Below are positions 53,945-62,699 of a stretch of DNA of 64,000 nt, piece after piece (the stretch's first letter is position 1; each line of letters opens with the position of its first letter). The notes beneath the pieces are model-generated. The model searched no databases. It was not told the DNA's origin and saw only the letters and a program-made list of their open reading frames with translations. Where the stretch lies: positions 1-64,000 of the forward strand of contig NZ_VYSA01000003.1 in the NCBI RefSeq assembly GCF_008710745.1, in the 5' to 3' direction. This DNA comes from Microbacterium rhizomatis. Lineage in GTDB: Bacteria > Actinomycetota > Actinomycetes > Actinomycetales > Microbacteriaceae. The translations under genes and the position numbers were made by a program.

Positions 53945-54020
53945 GAGCCTGCCGTGTCGTGCCCGGCCGGCCGGAAATCGACGTCAGGAAGGGGCAGGTT
54001 CGGCACGACACGGCGGGTTC
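53945..54020. repeat. Palindromic dispersed repeat, family B, copy 2
   Basis: Arms GAGCCTGCCGTGTCGTGCC / GGCACGACACGGCGGGTTC. The core is inverted relative to copy 1 (GACGTCAGGAAGGGGC here). It lies before the AbiEi/DUF559-like gene and is followed by G-rich tracts (54020-54075). Confidence 0.85.
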
Positions 54021-54131
54021 GGGGGAGGGGGGGGAGGGGGGGCTCCTCCCCAGGGGGGGAAGTTGTGACTCAGGGGGAAGGTGGGCTGTGGATGCTGCGC
54101 ACCGTGGCCACGGGGCATCCATAGTGCGGTG

Positions 54132-55121
54132 ATGCCGAGGATGATCACCGCGCACGAACTTCGGGGCGCGCTCCTGGATCGCGGCCAGTTGCTTGCGCGC
54201 GGCTGGAGCGATCGCGGTATCCGTGCCGCCGTCGAGAGCACCCGGCTCCACCACGTGCGTCGCGGAGCCTTCATCGATGGCGCCCTCTGGGGGGAGCTCT
54301 GGGCGGAGGGCAGACATCTCGCTCGGATGATCGCGGTCGATCGTCACGCCCAAGGCGATCCCCCCGTATTCGCGGGGCTCTCGGCCGCAGTCGCACACGG
54401 GTTGCCGCTCTATCGGGTCGAACCGGCGAAGGTCCATGTGCTCGTCGGTGCGGCCGAGCGGCGCAGCAGTTCCGACGTCCATCGGCACGAGGGAGCGCTT
54501 CCGGAAGCGGACGTCTGCGTTGCGCAGGGGCTCGCGTGCACGACGCCGGAGCGGACGGTGTACGACGTGGCTCGCCTCGAGCGTCCGGAGGTCGCGCTTC
54601 CGATCGCGGATGCCGCGCTTCGCCAGGTCGCGCTCGCGGGCACCGAGTACAGCGAGGCCCGGGCGGCGGATTGGCTGCAAGGCCTTCACGCCAGGATCGG
54701 CAGGGGGGTGGGCGCTCGCGGCATCCGGCGTCTGCGCATGATCGCGGACCTCGTCGACGGGCGTGCGCAACTTCCCGGAGAGAGCGTGAGCCGGCTGCAG
54801 CTCCACCGGCTCGGGTTCGCACGCCCGCGTCTCCAGGTCGCCGTCGTGGGCCCGGGGGGTCGTCGATATTACGTCGACTTCGCCCTCGATGACGTCGACG
54901 CGTTCGGCGAGTACGACGGCAAGGGCAAGTACCTCGATCCGGATCTTCGGTCTGGACTCACCACGGAGGAGGTACTGCTCGCGGAGAAGGAGCGCGAGGA
55001 CTGGATACGCGGAACAACCGGGCGCGCATTGCTCCGGTGGGGGGCCGAGCATATCCGCTCGCCCGAGCTCCTCGGCGAAAGGCTCCGCAGGTTCGGCATC
55101 GTGCCCCCCCTTGCACGGTGA
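54132..55121 (+). CDS. AbiEi-antitoxin-like N-terminus with DUF559-type nuclease fold
   Basis: A 329-aa protein. The N-terminal part (LRGALLDRGQLLARGWSDRG) looks like the winged-helix AbiEi antitoxin domain. The C-terminal third resembles DUF559/Vsr-like PD-(D/E)xK nucleases: E217 (PGESVSR), D249 (YYVDFALDD), E260, D262 and K264 (GEYDGKGKY). Many actinobacterial genomes carry several such genes; no AbiEii toxin gene is adjacent. It is bracketed by two family B repeats. The ATG at 54132 is chosen because the earlier frame is G-rich spacer. Confidence 0.78.
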   Translation: MPRMITAHELRGALLDRGQLLARGWSDRGIRAAVESTRLHHVRRGAFIDGALWGELWAEGRHLARMIAVDRHAQGDPPVFAGLSAAVAHGLPLYRVEPAKVHVLVGAAERRSSSDVHRHEGALPEADVCVAQGLACTTPERTVYDVARLERPEVALPIADAALRQVALAGTEYSEARAADWLQGLHARIGRGVGARGIRRLRMIADLVDGRAQLPGESVSRLQLHRLGFARPRLQVAVVGPGGRRYYVDFALDDVDAFGEYDGKGKYLDPDLRSGLTTEEVLLAEKEREDWIRGTTGRALLRWGAEHIRSPELLGERLRRFGIVPPLAR

Positions 55122-55128
55122 GGTCGCG

Positions 55129-55206
55129 CGAACCTGCCGTGTCGTGTCGACCCCGCCCCCTATCCACGACGATGACCGGCGGGTTCGAGACGACACGGCA
55201 GGTTCG
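55129..55206. repeat. Palindromic dispersed repeat, family B, copy 3
   Basis: Arms CGAACCTGCCGTGTCGTGTCG / CGAGACGACACGGCAGGTTCG (slightly imperfect), starting 8 nt after the AbiEi/DUF559-like stop. It is the most diverged copy in its core. Confidence 0.85.
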
Positions 55207-55256
55207 GGGGAGAGGGGTCGGGGGAGAGAGGGGGGAGAGGGGGGAAAGGGGCCGGG

Positions 55257-55262
55257 TAGACT
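55257..55262 (+). promoter_or_regulatory. -10 element of the mrp operon
   Basis: TAGACT, 58 nt before the mrpA start. No clear -35; the upstream sequence is a G/A tract. Confidence 0.5.
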
Positions 55263-55306
55263 GGGGTGGACCCCGATCGCCCGCCCCTGCTTCGGCCGAC
55301 GACCCT

Positions 55307-55319
55307 GAGGAGGCCTCCT
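55307..55319 (+). promoter_or_regulatory. mrpA ribosome site within a palindrome
   Basis: GAGGAGG (55307-55313) decides the TTG start at 55321. The core AGGAGGCCTCCT (55308-55319) is a perfect palindrome, so the site could pair with itself. Confidence 0.6.
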
Positions 55320-55320
55320 T

Positions 55321-58269
55321 TTGCTGGCCATCCTCGGCGCGTTCGCGATCGTTCCGCTCGTGCTCCCCTGGCTGGTCGGCCGGATAGGCGCCAGAGCATT
55401 CTTCATCGCCGCGCTGCTGCCCATCGCCGCGTTCGTCCAGGCCGCCATGATGACCTCCGCGGTGCAGAGCGGCGCCATCCCGTTCGAGGTATACGACTGG
55501 ATCCCGAGCCTCGGCATCCAGCTCTCCATGCGGATGGACACCCTGGCGTGGGTGATGACGCTCATCGTCACCGGCGTCGGTGCGCTCGTGATGATCTACT
55601 GCCGCTGGTACTTCCGCGACAAGACCGAGGGCGTCGGGCAGTTCTCGGCGGTGCTGCTGGCGTTCGCCGGCGCGATGTACGGGCTCGTGCTCACCGACGA
55701 CATCGTCGTGCTGGTGATGTTCTGGGAGATCACGAGCGTGCTCTCGTACCTCCTGATCGGCTTCTACCACCGTCGAGGCGCCAGCCGCCGCGCGGCTCTC
55801 CAGGCGCTGCTGGTGACGACACTCGGTGGCCTCGTGATGCTCATCGGCGTCGTGCTGCTCGTGGTCGAGAGCGGCACGTCGAGCCTCTCCGGCATCCTCG
55901 CCCTCGCCCCCAGCGGCCCGATCGTGGACGCCGCACTCGTGCTCCTCCTCGTGGGGGCCCTCAGCAAGTCGGCGATCTTCCCGTTCCACTTCTGGCTGCC
56001 GGGCGCGATGGCCGCGCCCACCCCGGTGAGCGCCTATCTTCACGCCGCGGCCATGGTGAAGGCCGGCATCTACCTGATCGCGCGCCTCGCCCCGGTCTTC
56101 GCGATCGCCGCTCCGTGGCGGCCGATCGTGATCTGCCTCGGGGTGTTCACCATGCTGCTCGGCGGTGTGCAGGCGCTCCGCGAGACCGACCTCAAGCGCA
56201 TCCTGGCGTTCGGCACGGTGAGCCAGCTCGGCTTCCTCACCGTCGTCCTCGGATTCGGCACTCAGGCGGCGGCCCTGGCGGGGCTCGCGCTGCTGCTCGG
56301 TCACGCGCTGTTCAAGTCGGCACTCTTCCTCGTCGTCGGCGTGATCGACCGTCAACTGTCGACGCGCGACATCTCCGAGCTGAGCGGGGTGGGCAGGCAG
56401 GCGCCGGTCATGGCGGTGATCTCGTTCGTCGCCATCGGCTCGATGATGGGCATCATCCCGACGATCGGCTTCGTCGCGAAGGAGTCCGCGCTCACCGCCC
56501 TCCTCGACGAGGCGGCCGGCGGCTCGGGGTGGGGGCTCGTCGCGCTGATCGGAGTGGCCCTGGGTTCGGTGCTGACGGCGGCCTACGGCATCCGCTTCCT
56601 GTGGGGTGCGTTCTGGACCAAGAAGACGCCCGCCGGCGATGCCGCGCCGCGCACCGAATGGCCCGACCCGCCGATCGGCTTCCTCGGCGCACCCGCCGTG
56701 CTGGCCGTGATCACGCTGGCCGCGGGCATCGCCGCTCCGCTGGTGGATGCTGTCCTCCAGCCGTACGCGGCCACCGCACCCGAGTCCACCCCCGGTGTCC
56801 CCGCGCCCGAGTACCCCGCGCACCTGCAGCTGTGGCACGGCCTCGAGCCCGCCCTCTGGATCTCGATCGGATCGATCGTGCTGGGCGCCCTCGTCTTCCT
56901 GGTCACTCGCACCGGGCTCGCGCGGAAGCGCGTGCTGCCCTTCACCGCGAACGACATCTACAACCTCGCCCTGCGCGGGATCGCGCGGCTCTCGGTGCTG
57001 ACCACGAGCTTCACGCAGAGCGGGTCGCTCCCGGTCTACGTCGGCACGGTGTTCGTCGTCTTCGTCGCGGCAGAGGGCACAGCGCTGCTCGCCGGGTCGG
57101 AATGGCGGGCACAGCTCGACCTCTTCCAGACTCCGATGCAGCTCGTCGTGGCGCCGATCATGATCGTCGCGGGCTTGATCGCCGTCCGTGCGCGCAAGCG
57201 CTACACCGGCGTCGTGCTCGTGTCGGTGACGGGCCTCGGCATGGTGCTGCTGTTCGCGACCAGCGGCGCGCCCGATCTCGCACTCACCCAGATCCTCGTC
57301 GAGACGGTCACGCTCGTCGCGTTCGCGCTGGTGCTGCGCCGCATCCCGTCGCGGCTGGGCGATCACAACGCGTCGGTGTGGCCGGTCGCCCGAGCGGTCC
57401 TCGCCGTGGCGGTCGGAGCGACGATGGGGGTGATCGCGCTCGTGGCCACCGCCGCACGCACGGCGACCCCGATCTCCGACTCGTTCCCCCAGCTCGCCTA
57501 TGAGCTCGGCCACGGGAAGAACGTCGTCAACGTCGCCCTCGTCGACCTTCGCGGATGGGACACGATGGGCGAGCTGTCGGTGCTCGTGCTCGCGGCGACG
57601 GGTGTGGCATCCCTCGTCTTCGTCACCCACCGCGCCGACACGCTCTCGAACCTGACCGCGCCGCTTCCCCAGGCGGGCGTTCGCGACCGACGCGTTCTCG
57701 TCGAGACGGACGACGGTGCCCGGCCCCGCACGCCCGGCACCCGCAATCAGCGGCAGGCGTGGCTCGTCGGCGGCCAGCGCGTGCGGCCGGAGAACCGCGC
57801 GATCATCCTCGAGGTGGTCGTGCGGATCCTCTTCCACTCGATCATCATCGTGTCGCTGTACCTTCTGTTCGCGGGGCACAATCTGCCCGGAGGCGGTTTC
57901 GCCGGCGGACTCGTCGCCGGTATGGCGCTGGTCATGCGCTACGTCGCGGGCGGGAGATACGAGCTCGGGGCCGCGGCCCCGACCGATGCGGGCAGGCTGC
58001 TGGGCGTCGGGATGACGCTGGCGGTCGCGTGCGCCGTGGTGCCCTTGCTCTTCGGCGCCGCGCCCCTGACGAGCATGGCCTTCGAGTGGGACGTGCCCGT
58101 GCTGGGGCACATCGAATTCGTCACCTCGACGATCTTCGACATCGGGGTGTATCTCGTCGTGATCGGCCTGGTGCTCGATGTGCTGCGCAGTCTCGGCGCC
58201 GAGGTCGACCGGCAGGCACAGGAGCTGAGGGATGCTGCGGCTCGGTCCGGCGAGGTGAGCGCCCGATGA
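55321..58269 (+). CDS. mrpA: Mrp Na+/H+ antiporter subunit A fused to B (MrpAB)
   Basis: A 982-aa membrane protein. The NuoL-like antiporter module has KSAIFPFHFWLPGAMAAPTP, SAYLHAAAMVKAGIYL and LKRILAFGTVSQLG. After the extra C-terminal helices of MrpA, an MrpB domain follows from about residue 825 (HNLPGGGFAGGLVAGMALVM). TTG start at 55321. The complex exchanges Na+ for H+ for pH and salt tolerance. The stop overlaps mrpC (ATGA), and all later genes in the operon overlap the same way. Confidence 0.95.
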   Translation: MLAILGAFAIVPLVLPWLVGRIGARAFFIAALLPIAAFVQAAMMTSAVQSGAIPFEVYDWIPSLGIQLSMRMDTLAWVMTLIVTGVGALVMIYCRWYFRDKTEGVGQFSAVLLAFAGAMYGLVLTDDIVVLVMFWEITSVLSYLLIGFYHRRGASRRAALQALLVTTLGGLVMLIGVVLLVVESGTSSLSGILALAPSGPIVDAALVLLLVGALSKSAIFPFHFWLPGAMAAPTPVSAYLHAAAMVKAGIYLIARLAPVFAIAAPWRPIVICLGVFTMLLGGVQALRETDLKRILAFGTVSQLGFLTVVLGFGTQAAALAGLALLLGHALFKSALFLVVGVIDRQLSTRDISELSGVGRQAPVMAVISFVAIGSMMGIIPTIGFVAKESALTALLDEAAGGSGWGLVALIGVALGSVLTAAYGIRFLWGAFWTKKTPAGDAAPRTEWPDPPIGFLGAPAVLAVITLAAGIAAPLVDAVLQPYAATAPESTPGVPAPEYPAHLQLWHGLEPALWISIGSIVLGALVFLVTRTGLARKRVLPFTANDIYNLALRGIARLSVLTTSFTQSGSLPVYVGTVFVVFVAAEGTALLAGSEWRAQLDLFQTPMQLVVAPIMIVAGLIAVRARKRYTGVVLVSVTGLGMVLLFATSGAPDLALTQILVETVTLVAFALVLRRIPSRLGDHNASVWPVARAVLAVAVGATMGVIALVATAARTATPISDSFPQLAYELGHGKNVVNVALVDLRGWDTMGELSVLVLAATGVASLVFVTHRADTLSNLTAPLPQAGVRDRRVLVETDDGARPRTPGTRNQRQAWLVGGQRVRPENRAIILEVVVRILFHSIIIVSLYLLFAGHNLPGGGFAGGLVAGMALVMRYVAGGRYELGAAAPTDAGRLLGVGMTLAVACAVVPLLFGAAPLTSMAFEWDVPVLGHIEFVTSTIFDIGVYLVVIGLVLDVLRSLGAEVDRQAQELRDAAARSGEVSAR

Positions 58270-58832
58270 ATGTCTCGCTGATCCTCATCGTCGTCATGGC
58301 GGCTTTATTCGCGTGCGGTGTGTACGCGATGCTCGAGCGCAGCCTCACCCGGGTGCTCATCGGCTTCCTCCTGCTCGGGAACGCGACGAACCTGCTGCTG
58401 CTGATCGTGATGGGCCAGCCGGGCATCGCGCCCTTCTTCGGTTCGGCGACGCCCGACGAGATGTCAGACCCCCTGCCTCAGGCACTCACCCTCACCGCCA
58501 TCGTGATCACCTTCGCGGTGTCGGCGTTCCTCCTCGCGCTGATCTACCGCTCGTGGCAGCTCGGTCAGGCCGACACGGTCGAGGACGACGCGGAAGACAT
58601 GGCCGTCCGCGAGCGCGGGACCGAGGACGAGGACACGATGGACGACGAGCTCGACCGAGAGTCGGATGACGCGGCCACCGACTTCGTCGGAGTCGACACC
58701 TCGCCCATCACGATCCTCGGCAGCCGCGACCTGTCGTCGCTGCGCGACGATGCCCCGACGGATGCTCCCACGGATTCCCCGGTCGGCCGGTCGCGCGGCG
58801 ACCGCCCCGGCAACGAGGGAGGCGCGTCGTGA
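58266..58832 (+). CDS. mrpC: Mrp antiporter subunit C with acidic tail
   Basis: A 188-aa NuoK-like subunit with three helices in the first 98 residues (LIGFLLLGNATNLLLLIVMG, LPQALTLTAIVITFAVSAF). The remaining 90 residues are a hydrophilic, Asp/Glu-rich cytoplasmic tail (EDEDTMDDELDRESDD). MrpC of most bacteria is near 115 aa, so this tail is an addition. Confidence 0.93.
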   Translation: MNVSLILIVVMAALFACGVYAMLERSLTRVLIGFLLLGNATNLLLLIVMGQPGIAPFFGSATPDEMSDPLPQALTLTAIVITFAVSAFLLALIYRSWQLGQADTVEDDAEDMAVRERGTEDEDTMDDELDRESDDAATDFVGVDTSPITILGSRDLSSLRDDAPTDAPTDSPVGRSRGDRPGNEGGAS

Positions 58833-60388
58833 ACGCCGAATCTCTCGTCCCGCTCCTCGTCGCCCTCCCGCTCGTGGGTGCGGCGATCGCGCTGATCGCA
58901 GGCCGCCATCGCAGGACGCAGGTCGTCGTCTCGATCATCACGCTCACCCTCGTGCTCGTGATCGCGGCGATCCTGCTCGTGGTCGTCGACGTGGGTGACG
59001 CGCCGATCGCGGTCTCGGTCGGCGGTTGGCCGATCCCGTTCGGGATCGTGCTGTACGTCGACCGGCTCGCGGCCCTCCTCGTGGTGGTCTCGAGCATCGT
59101 CCTGCTGGCGGTGCTGCTGTTCTCGGTCGGCCAAGGCGCCGCCGATGGCGACGATGACACCCCGGTCTCGATCTTCCATCCGTCGTACCTGATCCTCGCC
59201 GCCGGGATCTTCAACGCCTTCATCGCCGGCGACCTGTTCAATCTCTACGTCGGCTTCGAGATCCTCCTCGTCGCCTCGTACGTGCTCATCACCCTGGGAA
59301 GCACCGAGTCGCGCATCCGGACGGGTGTGGTCTACATCGTCGTCTCGCTCGTGTCGTCGATCCTGTTCCTCGCGGCGATCGCGATGATCTACGGCGCGCT
59401 CGGCACGGTCAACATGGTGCAGATCTCCGAGCGCATGGTCCAGCTGCCGCAGCAGACCCAGCTCGTGCTGCATCTGATGCTGCTTCTCGCCTTCGCGATC
59501 AAGGCGGCCGTGTTCCCCCTGTCGTTCTGGCTCCCGGACTCGTATCCGACGGCGCCGGCCCCGGTCACCGCCGTCTTCGCCGGCCTGCTGACCAAGGTCG
59601 GCGTGTACGCGATGATCCGCACCGAGACCGAGCTCTTCCTCGACAACGACGTGAATACGCTCCTGCTGGTCGTTGCTCTCGCGACGATGATCGTGGGCGT
59701 GCTGGGCGCCGTCGCGCAGGCCGAGCTCAAGCGCATCCTGTCGTTCACGCTCGTCAGCCACATCGGCTACATGGTCTTCGGGCTCGCGATAGCGACCCCG
59801 GCGGCGATCGGCGCGACCATTTACTACATGATCCACCACATCGTGGTGCAGACGACCCTGTTCCTCGCGGTCGGTCTCGTCGAGCGTCGCGCGGGCAGTA
59901 CGTCGATCCTCAAGGTGAAGGGCCTGATGCGCGCGGCGCCGGTGATCGCCGTGCTCTACTTCATCCCCGCGATCAACCTCGGGGGCCTTCCGCCCTTCTC
60001 GGGGTTCATCGGCAAGTTCGCGCTCTTCGACGCCGCGGCTCAGATCGGCACGCCGATCATGATGGTGATGATCGTCGGCGGGATCGTGACATCGCTGCTC
60101 ACCCTGTACGCGCTCATGCGCGCATGGAACCTCTCGTTCTGGCGTGAAGAGGACGACTCCGCCGAGACCGAGGCGCGCATCTCCTACCTCGGCGCGTCAC
60201 CGACAGGGGTCGAGACCGAGCGCCGGGTCATCCCGAAGATCATGACCGCGGCGACCTCGGGGATGGTCGTGATCACCGTAGCTCTCACGGTGTTCGCCGG
60301 CCCGCTCTACGAGGTGTGCACGCGGATAGGGGCTTCGCTCCTCGAGCCGGTGACCCTCGTGCAGCTTCAGGACGAGGCCGACCAATGA
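58829..60388 (+). CDS. mrpD: Mrp antiporter subunit D
   Basis: A 519-aa NuoM/N-like antiporter subunit: FNLYVGFEILLVASYVLITL, KAAVFPLSFWLPDSYPTAPA, then VTAVFAGLLTKVGVYAMIR and LKRILSFTLVSHIGYMVFGL. About 14 helices. GTG start at 58829 overlapping the mrpC stop. Confidence 0.95.
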   Translation: MNAESLVPLLVALPLVGAAIALIAGRHRRTQVVVSIITLTLVLVIAAILLVVVDVGDAPIAVSVGGWPIPFGIVLYVDRLAALLVVVSSIVLLAVLLFSVGQGAADGDDDTPVSIFHPSYLILAAGIFNAFIAGDLFNLYVGFEILLVASYVLITLGSTESRIRTGVVYIVVSLVSSILFLAAIAMIYGALGTVNMVQISERMVQLPQQTQLVLHLMLLLAFAIKAAVFPLSFWLPDSYPTAPAPVTAVFAGLLTKVGVYAMIRTETELFLDNDVNTLLLVVALATMIVGVLGAVAQAELKRILSFTLVSHIGYMVFGLAIATPAAIGATIYYMIHHIVVQTTLFLAVGLVERRAGSTSILKVKGLMRAAPVIAVLYFIPAINLGGLPPFSGFIGKFALFDAAAQIGTPIMMVMIVGGIVTSLLTLYALMRAWNLSFWREEDDSAETEARISYLGASPTGVETERRVIPKIMTAATSGMVVITVALTVFAGPLYEVCTRIGASLLEPVTLVQLQDEADQ

Positions 60389-60948
60389 GCCCGCCCACGC
60401 GCCGGCAGCAGCTGTGGCGTCAGCTCCCGTTCTTCGTGTGGCTGGTCGCTCTGTGGATGCTGCTCTGGGGCCAGTTCACCGTGCTGGCGTTCCTTACCGG
60501 CCTGATCGCGGCGATCTTCGTCACCCGCATCTTCCGCCTGCCTCCCGTGGAGCTCTCCGGCCGGGTCAACCTCTGGTGGGGGCTCGTCTTCGTCGTCGAG
60601 TTCATCGGCGCGCTCATCCTCGGATCGCTCACGGTCGCCTGGCAGGTCCTCGATCTGCGGCGGCAGCCCGGCACGGCGATCGTCGCGGTGCCGCTCGTGA
60701 CCGATGACGACCTGATCATGACCCACACGGCGGTGACGGCATCACTCATTCCCGGATCGCTGCTGGTCGAGGCCGACCGTGACCGCCGCATCCTGTACCT
60801 GCACGTGATCGGCGTGCGATCCAGCGCCGACCTCGAACGCCAGCGCCGCGATGTGCGCCGCTGGGAGCGCCGGATCGTCATGGCGGTGGGCTCGTGCGCT
60901 CAGCTCGAGAAGGTGCGGGCGGATGCTGTCGCCGGAGGTGTCTCGTGA
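60385..60948 (+). CDS. mrpE: Mrp antiporter subunit E
   Basis: A 187-aa subunit with two N-terminal helix pairs (VLAFLTGLIAAIFVTRIF, WGLVFVVEFIGALILGSL) and a cytoplasmic C-terminal domain carrying MTHTAVTASLIPGSLLVE, typical of MrpE. ATGA overlap with mrpD. Confidence 0.94.
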   Translation: MSPPTRRQQLWRQLPFFVWLVALWMLLWGQFTVLAFLTGLIAAIFVTRIFRLPPVELSGRVNLWWGLVFVVEFIGALILGSLTVAWQVLDLRRQPGTAIVAVPLVTDDDLIMTHTAVTASLIPGSLLVEADRDRRILYLHVIGVRSSADLERQRRDVRRWERRIVMAVGSCAQLEKVRADAVAGGVS

Positions 60949-61214
60949 ACCCGCTCCTGATCGTCATCTACGCGGTCTTCTCGGTCGCGGCGCTTCTGAC
61001 CCTGGTCCGCATCGTGCGGGGTCCGTCGATCCTCGACCGGGCCGTGGCATCCGATGTCCTTCTCACACTGGTGATGTGCGTGCTCGGAGCCGAGATGGCG
61101 ATCAACCACCACACGCGCACGCTTCCCGTGCTGCTCGTGATCGCGGCGGTCGGTGTCTTCGGATCGATCTCGATCGCCCGGTTCGTCGCGAGGAAGGACA
61201 ACGTCGACAAATGA
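60945..61214 (+). CDS. mrpF: Mrp antiporter subunit F
   Basis: An 89-aa three-helix subunit with the MrpF motif RIVRGPSILDRAVASDVL and an acidic residue in helix 2. GTG start, 4-nt overlaps on both sides. Confidence 0.94.
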   Translation: MNPLLIVIYAVFSVAALLTLVRIVRGPSILDRAVASDVLLTLVMCVLGAEMAINHHTRTLPVLLVIAAVGVFGSISIARFVARKDNVDK

Positions 61215-61567
61215 ACGAGTTCCTCGATGCCGCGTCGCTGATCCTCATCCTGATCGGTGCGATCCTGTGCCTCACGGCCGCGATCGGGCTGCTGCGGTTC
61301 CGCGATGTGCCGACGCGGCTGCACGCCGCGACCAAGCCGCAGGTGCTCGGGTTCGTCCTCATCTGCCTGGCGATCGCCCTGTCGCTGCGGTCCTGGCCGG
61401 TCGTGGCATTCCTGATCCCGGTCGTGCTCATCCAGCTGGCGACGGCGCCGCTCGCGGCGTACATGGTCTCGCGCCAGGCCTACCGCAACGGCACGATCGA
61501 CGAGAACGCCCTGCTGGTGGATGAGCTGTCCGAGTCGAGCGAAACGCCCCCCGCCGCGGGCGGCTGA
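61211..61567 (+). CDS. mrpG: Mrp antiporter subunit G
   Basis: A 118-aa subunit with three helices and the conserved GLLRFRDVPTRLHAATKPQV segment after helix 1. It ends the operon. A possible weak terminator lies 24 nt beyond. Confidence 0.94.
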   Translation: MNEFLDAASLILILIGAILCLTAAIGLLRFRDVPTRLHAATKPQVLGFVLICLAIALSLRSWPVVAFLIPVVLIQLATAPLAAYMVSRQAYRNGTIDENALLVDELSESSETPPAAGG

Positions 61568-61590
61568 CCTCGCGCCCGCTCGACCCCTTT

Positions 61591-61618
61591 CGCCCTCAGG
61601 CTGCCCCGGGCGAGGGCG
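61591..61618. terminator. Possible bidirectional terminator
   Basis: CGCCCTC / GAGGGCG arms around a GC-rich 14-nt loop between the convergent mrpG and transglycosylase-like genes. The stem is short and the T-run poor. Confidence 0.35.
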
Positions 61619-61635
61619 AGAGGTGGCGTGGGGCG

Positions 61636-62403
61636 TCAGTACCAGTTGACCGACTGGGAGTGGCTCCATGCCGAGCAGGGCGAGCCGTAGCCGCGCGAGA
61701 TGTAGTCGAGACCCCACGCGATCTGCGTCGCCGCGTTGGTCTCCCAGTCCGAGCCGAACGAGGCCATCTTCGAGCCGGGAAGCGACTGGGGGATGCCCGT
61801 GGCTCCGCCGTCCGCGTTATAGGCCTGGTAGTTCCAGCCCGACTCCTTCTGCCACAGCGAGTCGAGGCACGAGAACTGGCCGTCGCCCCAGCCGTACTGG
61901 CTGGCGGCCATCGCGCGCGCGGTCGCCCGGGCGCCGTCCGGAGTGTTGGCCTGTGCGAGCGCATCGGCCGCGGCCTGTGCGGCGGCTGCGGCCGCCTGCG
62001 CCGCGGCCTGTGCGTTGTAGTCGGCGACGGCGGCAGTGACCTTCGCCGACGAATGCTGAACGAGGCTGGTGAGCGCCTGGACCGAAGGCTCAGGCAGCGC
62101 CGACGAGTCGTTGAGCGCGTCGATCTGGCGGGCGAGGGTGGCCGTGTCGACCTTGCCGGCGGCGGACTTCTCGACCGCGTTCGCCACGGTGACGTAGAAG
62201 GCCGCATCGTGATCGATCGGTCGCTCGACTGTGGCGATCTCGGCGGTGGCGGTGCGTTCCTGCGATGAGGTGGCTGCGATCGCGCTCGTCGTGCCGGCGG
62301 CCACGCCGGCTGCCGCGAGGAGGGCGATGGCGAGACTGGCCGGAAGGATCGTGCGGCGGGCGCGGTGGACTCGGTGGATACGGGCGATCGTGCGAAAGCG
62401 CAC
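61636..62403 (-). CDS. Secreted transglycosylase-like protein
   Basis: A 255-aa exported protein. A signal peptide (basic RIHRVHRARR, hydrophobic 20-43, cleavage near AIAA) precedes an Ala-rich helical middle (about 125-155) and a C-terminal lysozyme-like domain with E187 (LWQKESGWNYQAYN), IPQSLPGSKM and a paired Cys (C179 and one near the end). It probably cleaves or remodels peptidoglycan. The 62404-62699 spacer upstream has GC-rich hairpins (such as GCCCCATGACGGGGC on its minus strand) but no recognised riboswitch. Confidence 0.85.
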   Translation of the reverse strand: MRFRTIARIHRVHRARRTILPASLAIALLAAAGVAAGTTSAIAATSSQERTATAEIATVERPIDHDAAFYVTVANAVEKSAAGKVDTATLARQIDALNDSSALPEPSVQALTSLVQHSSAKVTAAVADYNAQAAAQAAAAAAQAAADALAQANTPDGARATARAMAASQYGWGDGQFSCLDSLWQKESGWNYQAYNADGGATGIPQSLPGSKMASFGSDWETNAATQIAWGLDYISRGYGSPCSAWSHSQSVNWY

Positions 62404-62699
62404 AGGGCTCCAATGGTCGAGCTTCCCTGCGGTGCCCCGTCATGGGGCGGGCGGACGCAAGGGTGGGACGCGACCTGCAGCAGGCTGAACGCTCCACTCG
62501 CACGCTCTCGTCGGATGGCTTCGGGGCCACCCGGTGACCGGGACGTGCGGGCGGAGCATCCGTCACGTCATCCTTCGGGTGGATTCCGTGACGAACCCGT
62601 ACACGGTAGACGCCGTTTCTGGACGACTCCTCCGAAAGCCCTAGCCGTTCCATCCACGCGAATCGATCCGCACGGAGCTCTCTTGCGGTGCGATGACTT
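62404..62699. other. Long leader/spacer upstream of the transglycosylase-like gene
   Basis: About 300 bp with no gene. Hairpins at 62445-62460 (GCCCCGTCATGGGGC) and 62529-62545 (CACCCGGTGACCGGG) are visible. It may be a structured 5' leader of the minus-strand gene; I do not recognise the structure. Confidence 0.4.

Noticed and set aside
54958..58110. A 1050-codon open frame antisense to the mrp operon
   Set aside because: It lies opposite mrpAB, has His/Arg/Asp-rich composition with no domain, and results from high-GC codon bias on the real strand.
62404..62640. c-di-AMP (ydaO) riboswitch upstream of the transglycosylase-like gene
   Set aside because: Such genes often carry one, and an AGGGAAGC-like string is present, but the conserved GGGGTGAAT core and paired elements are not found.
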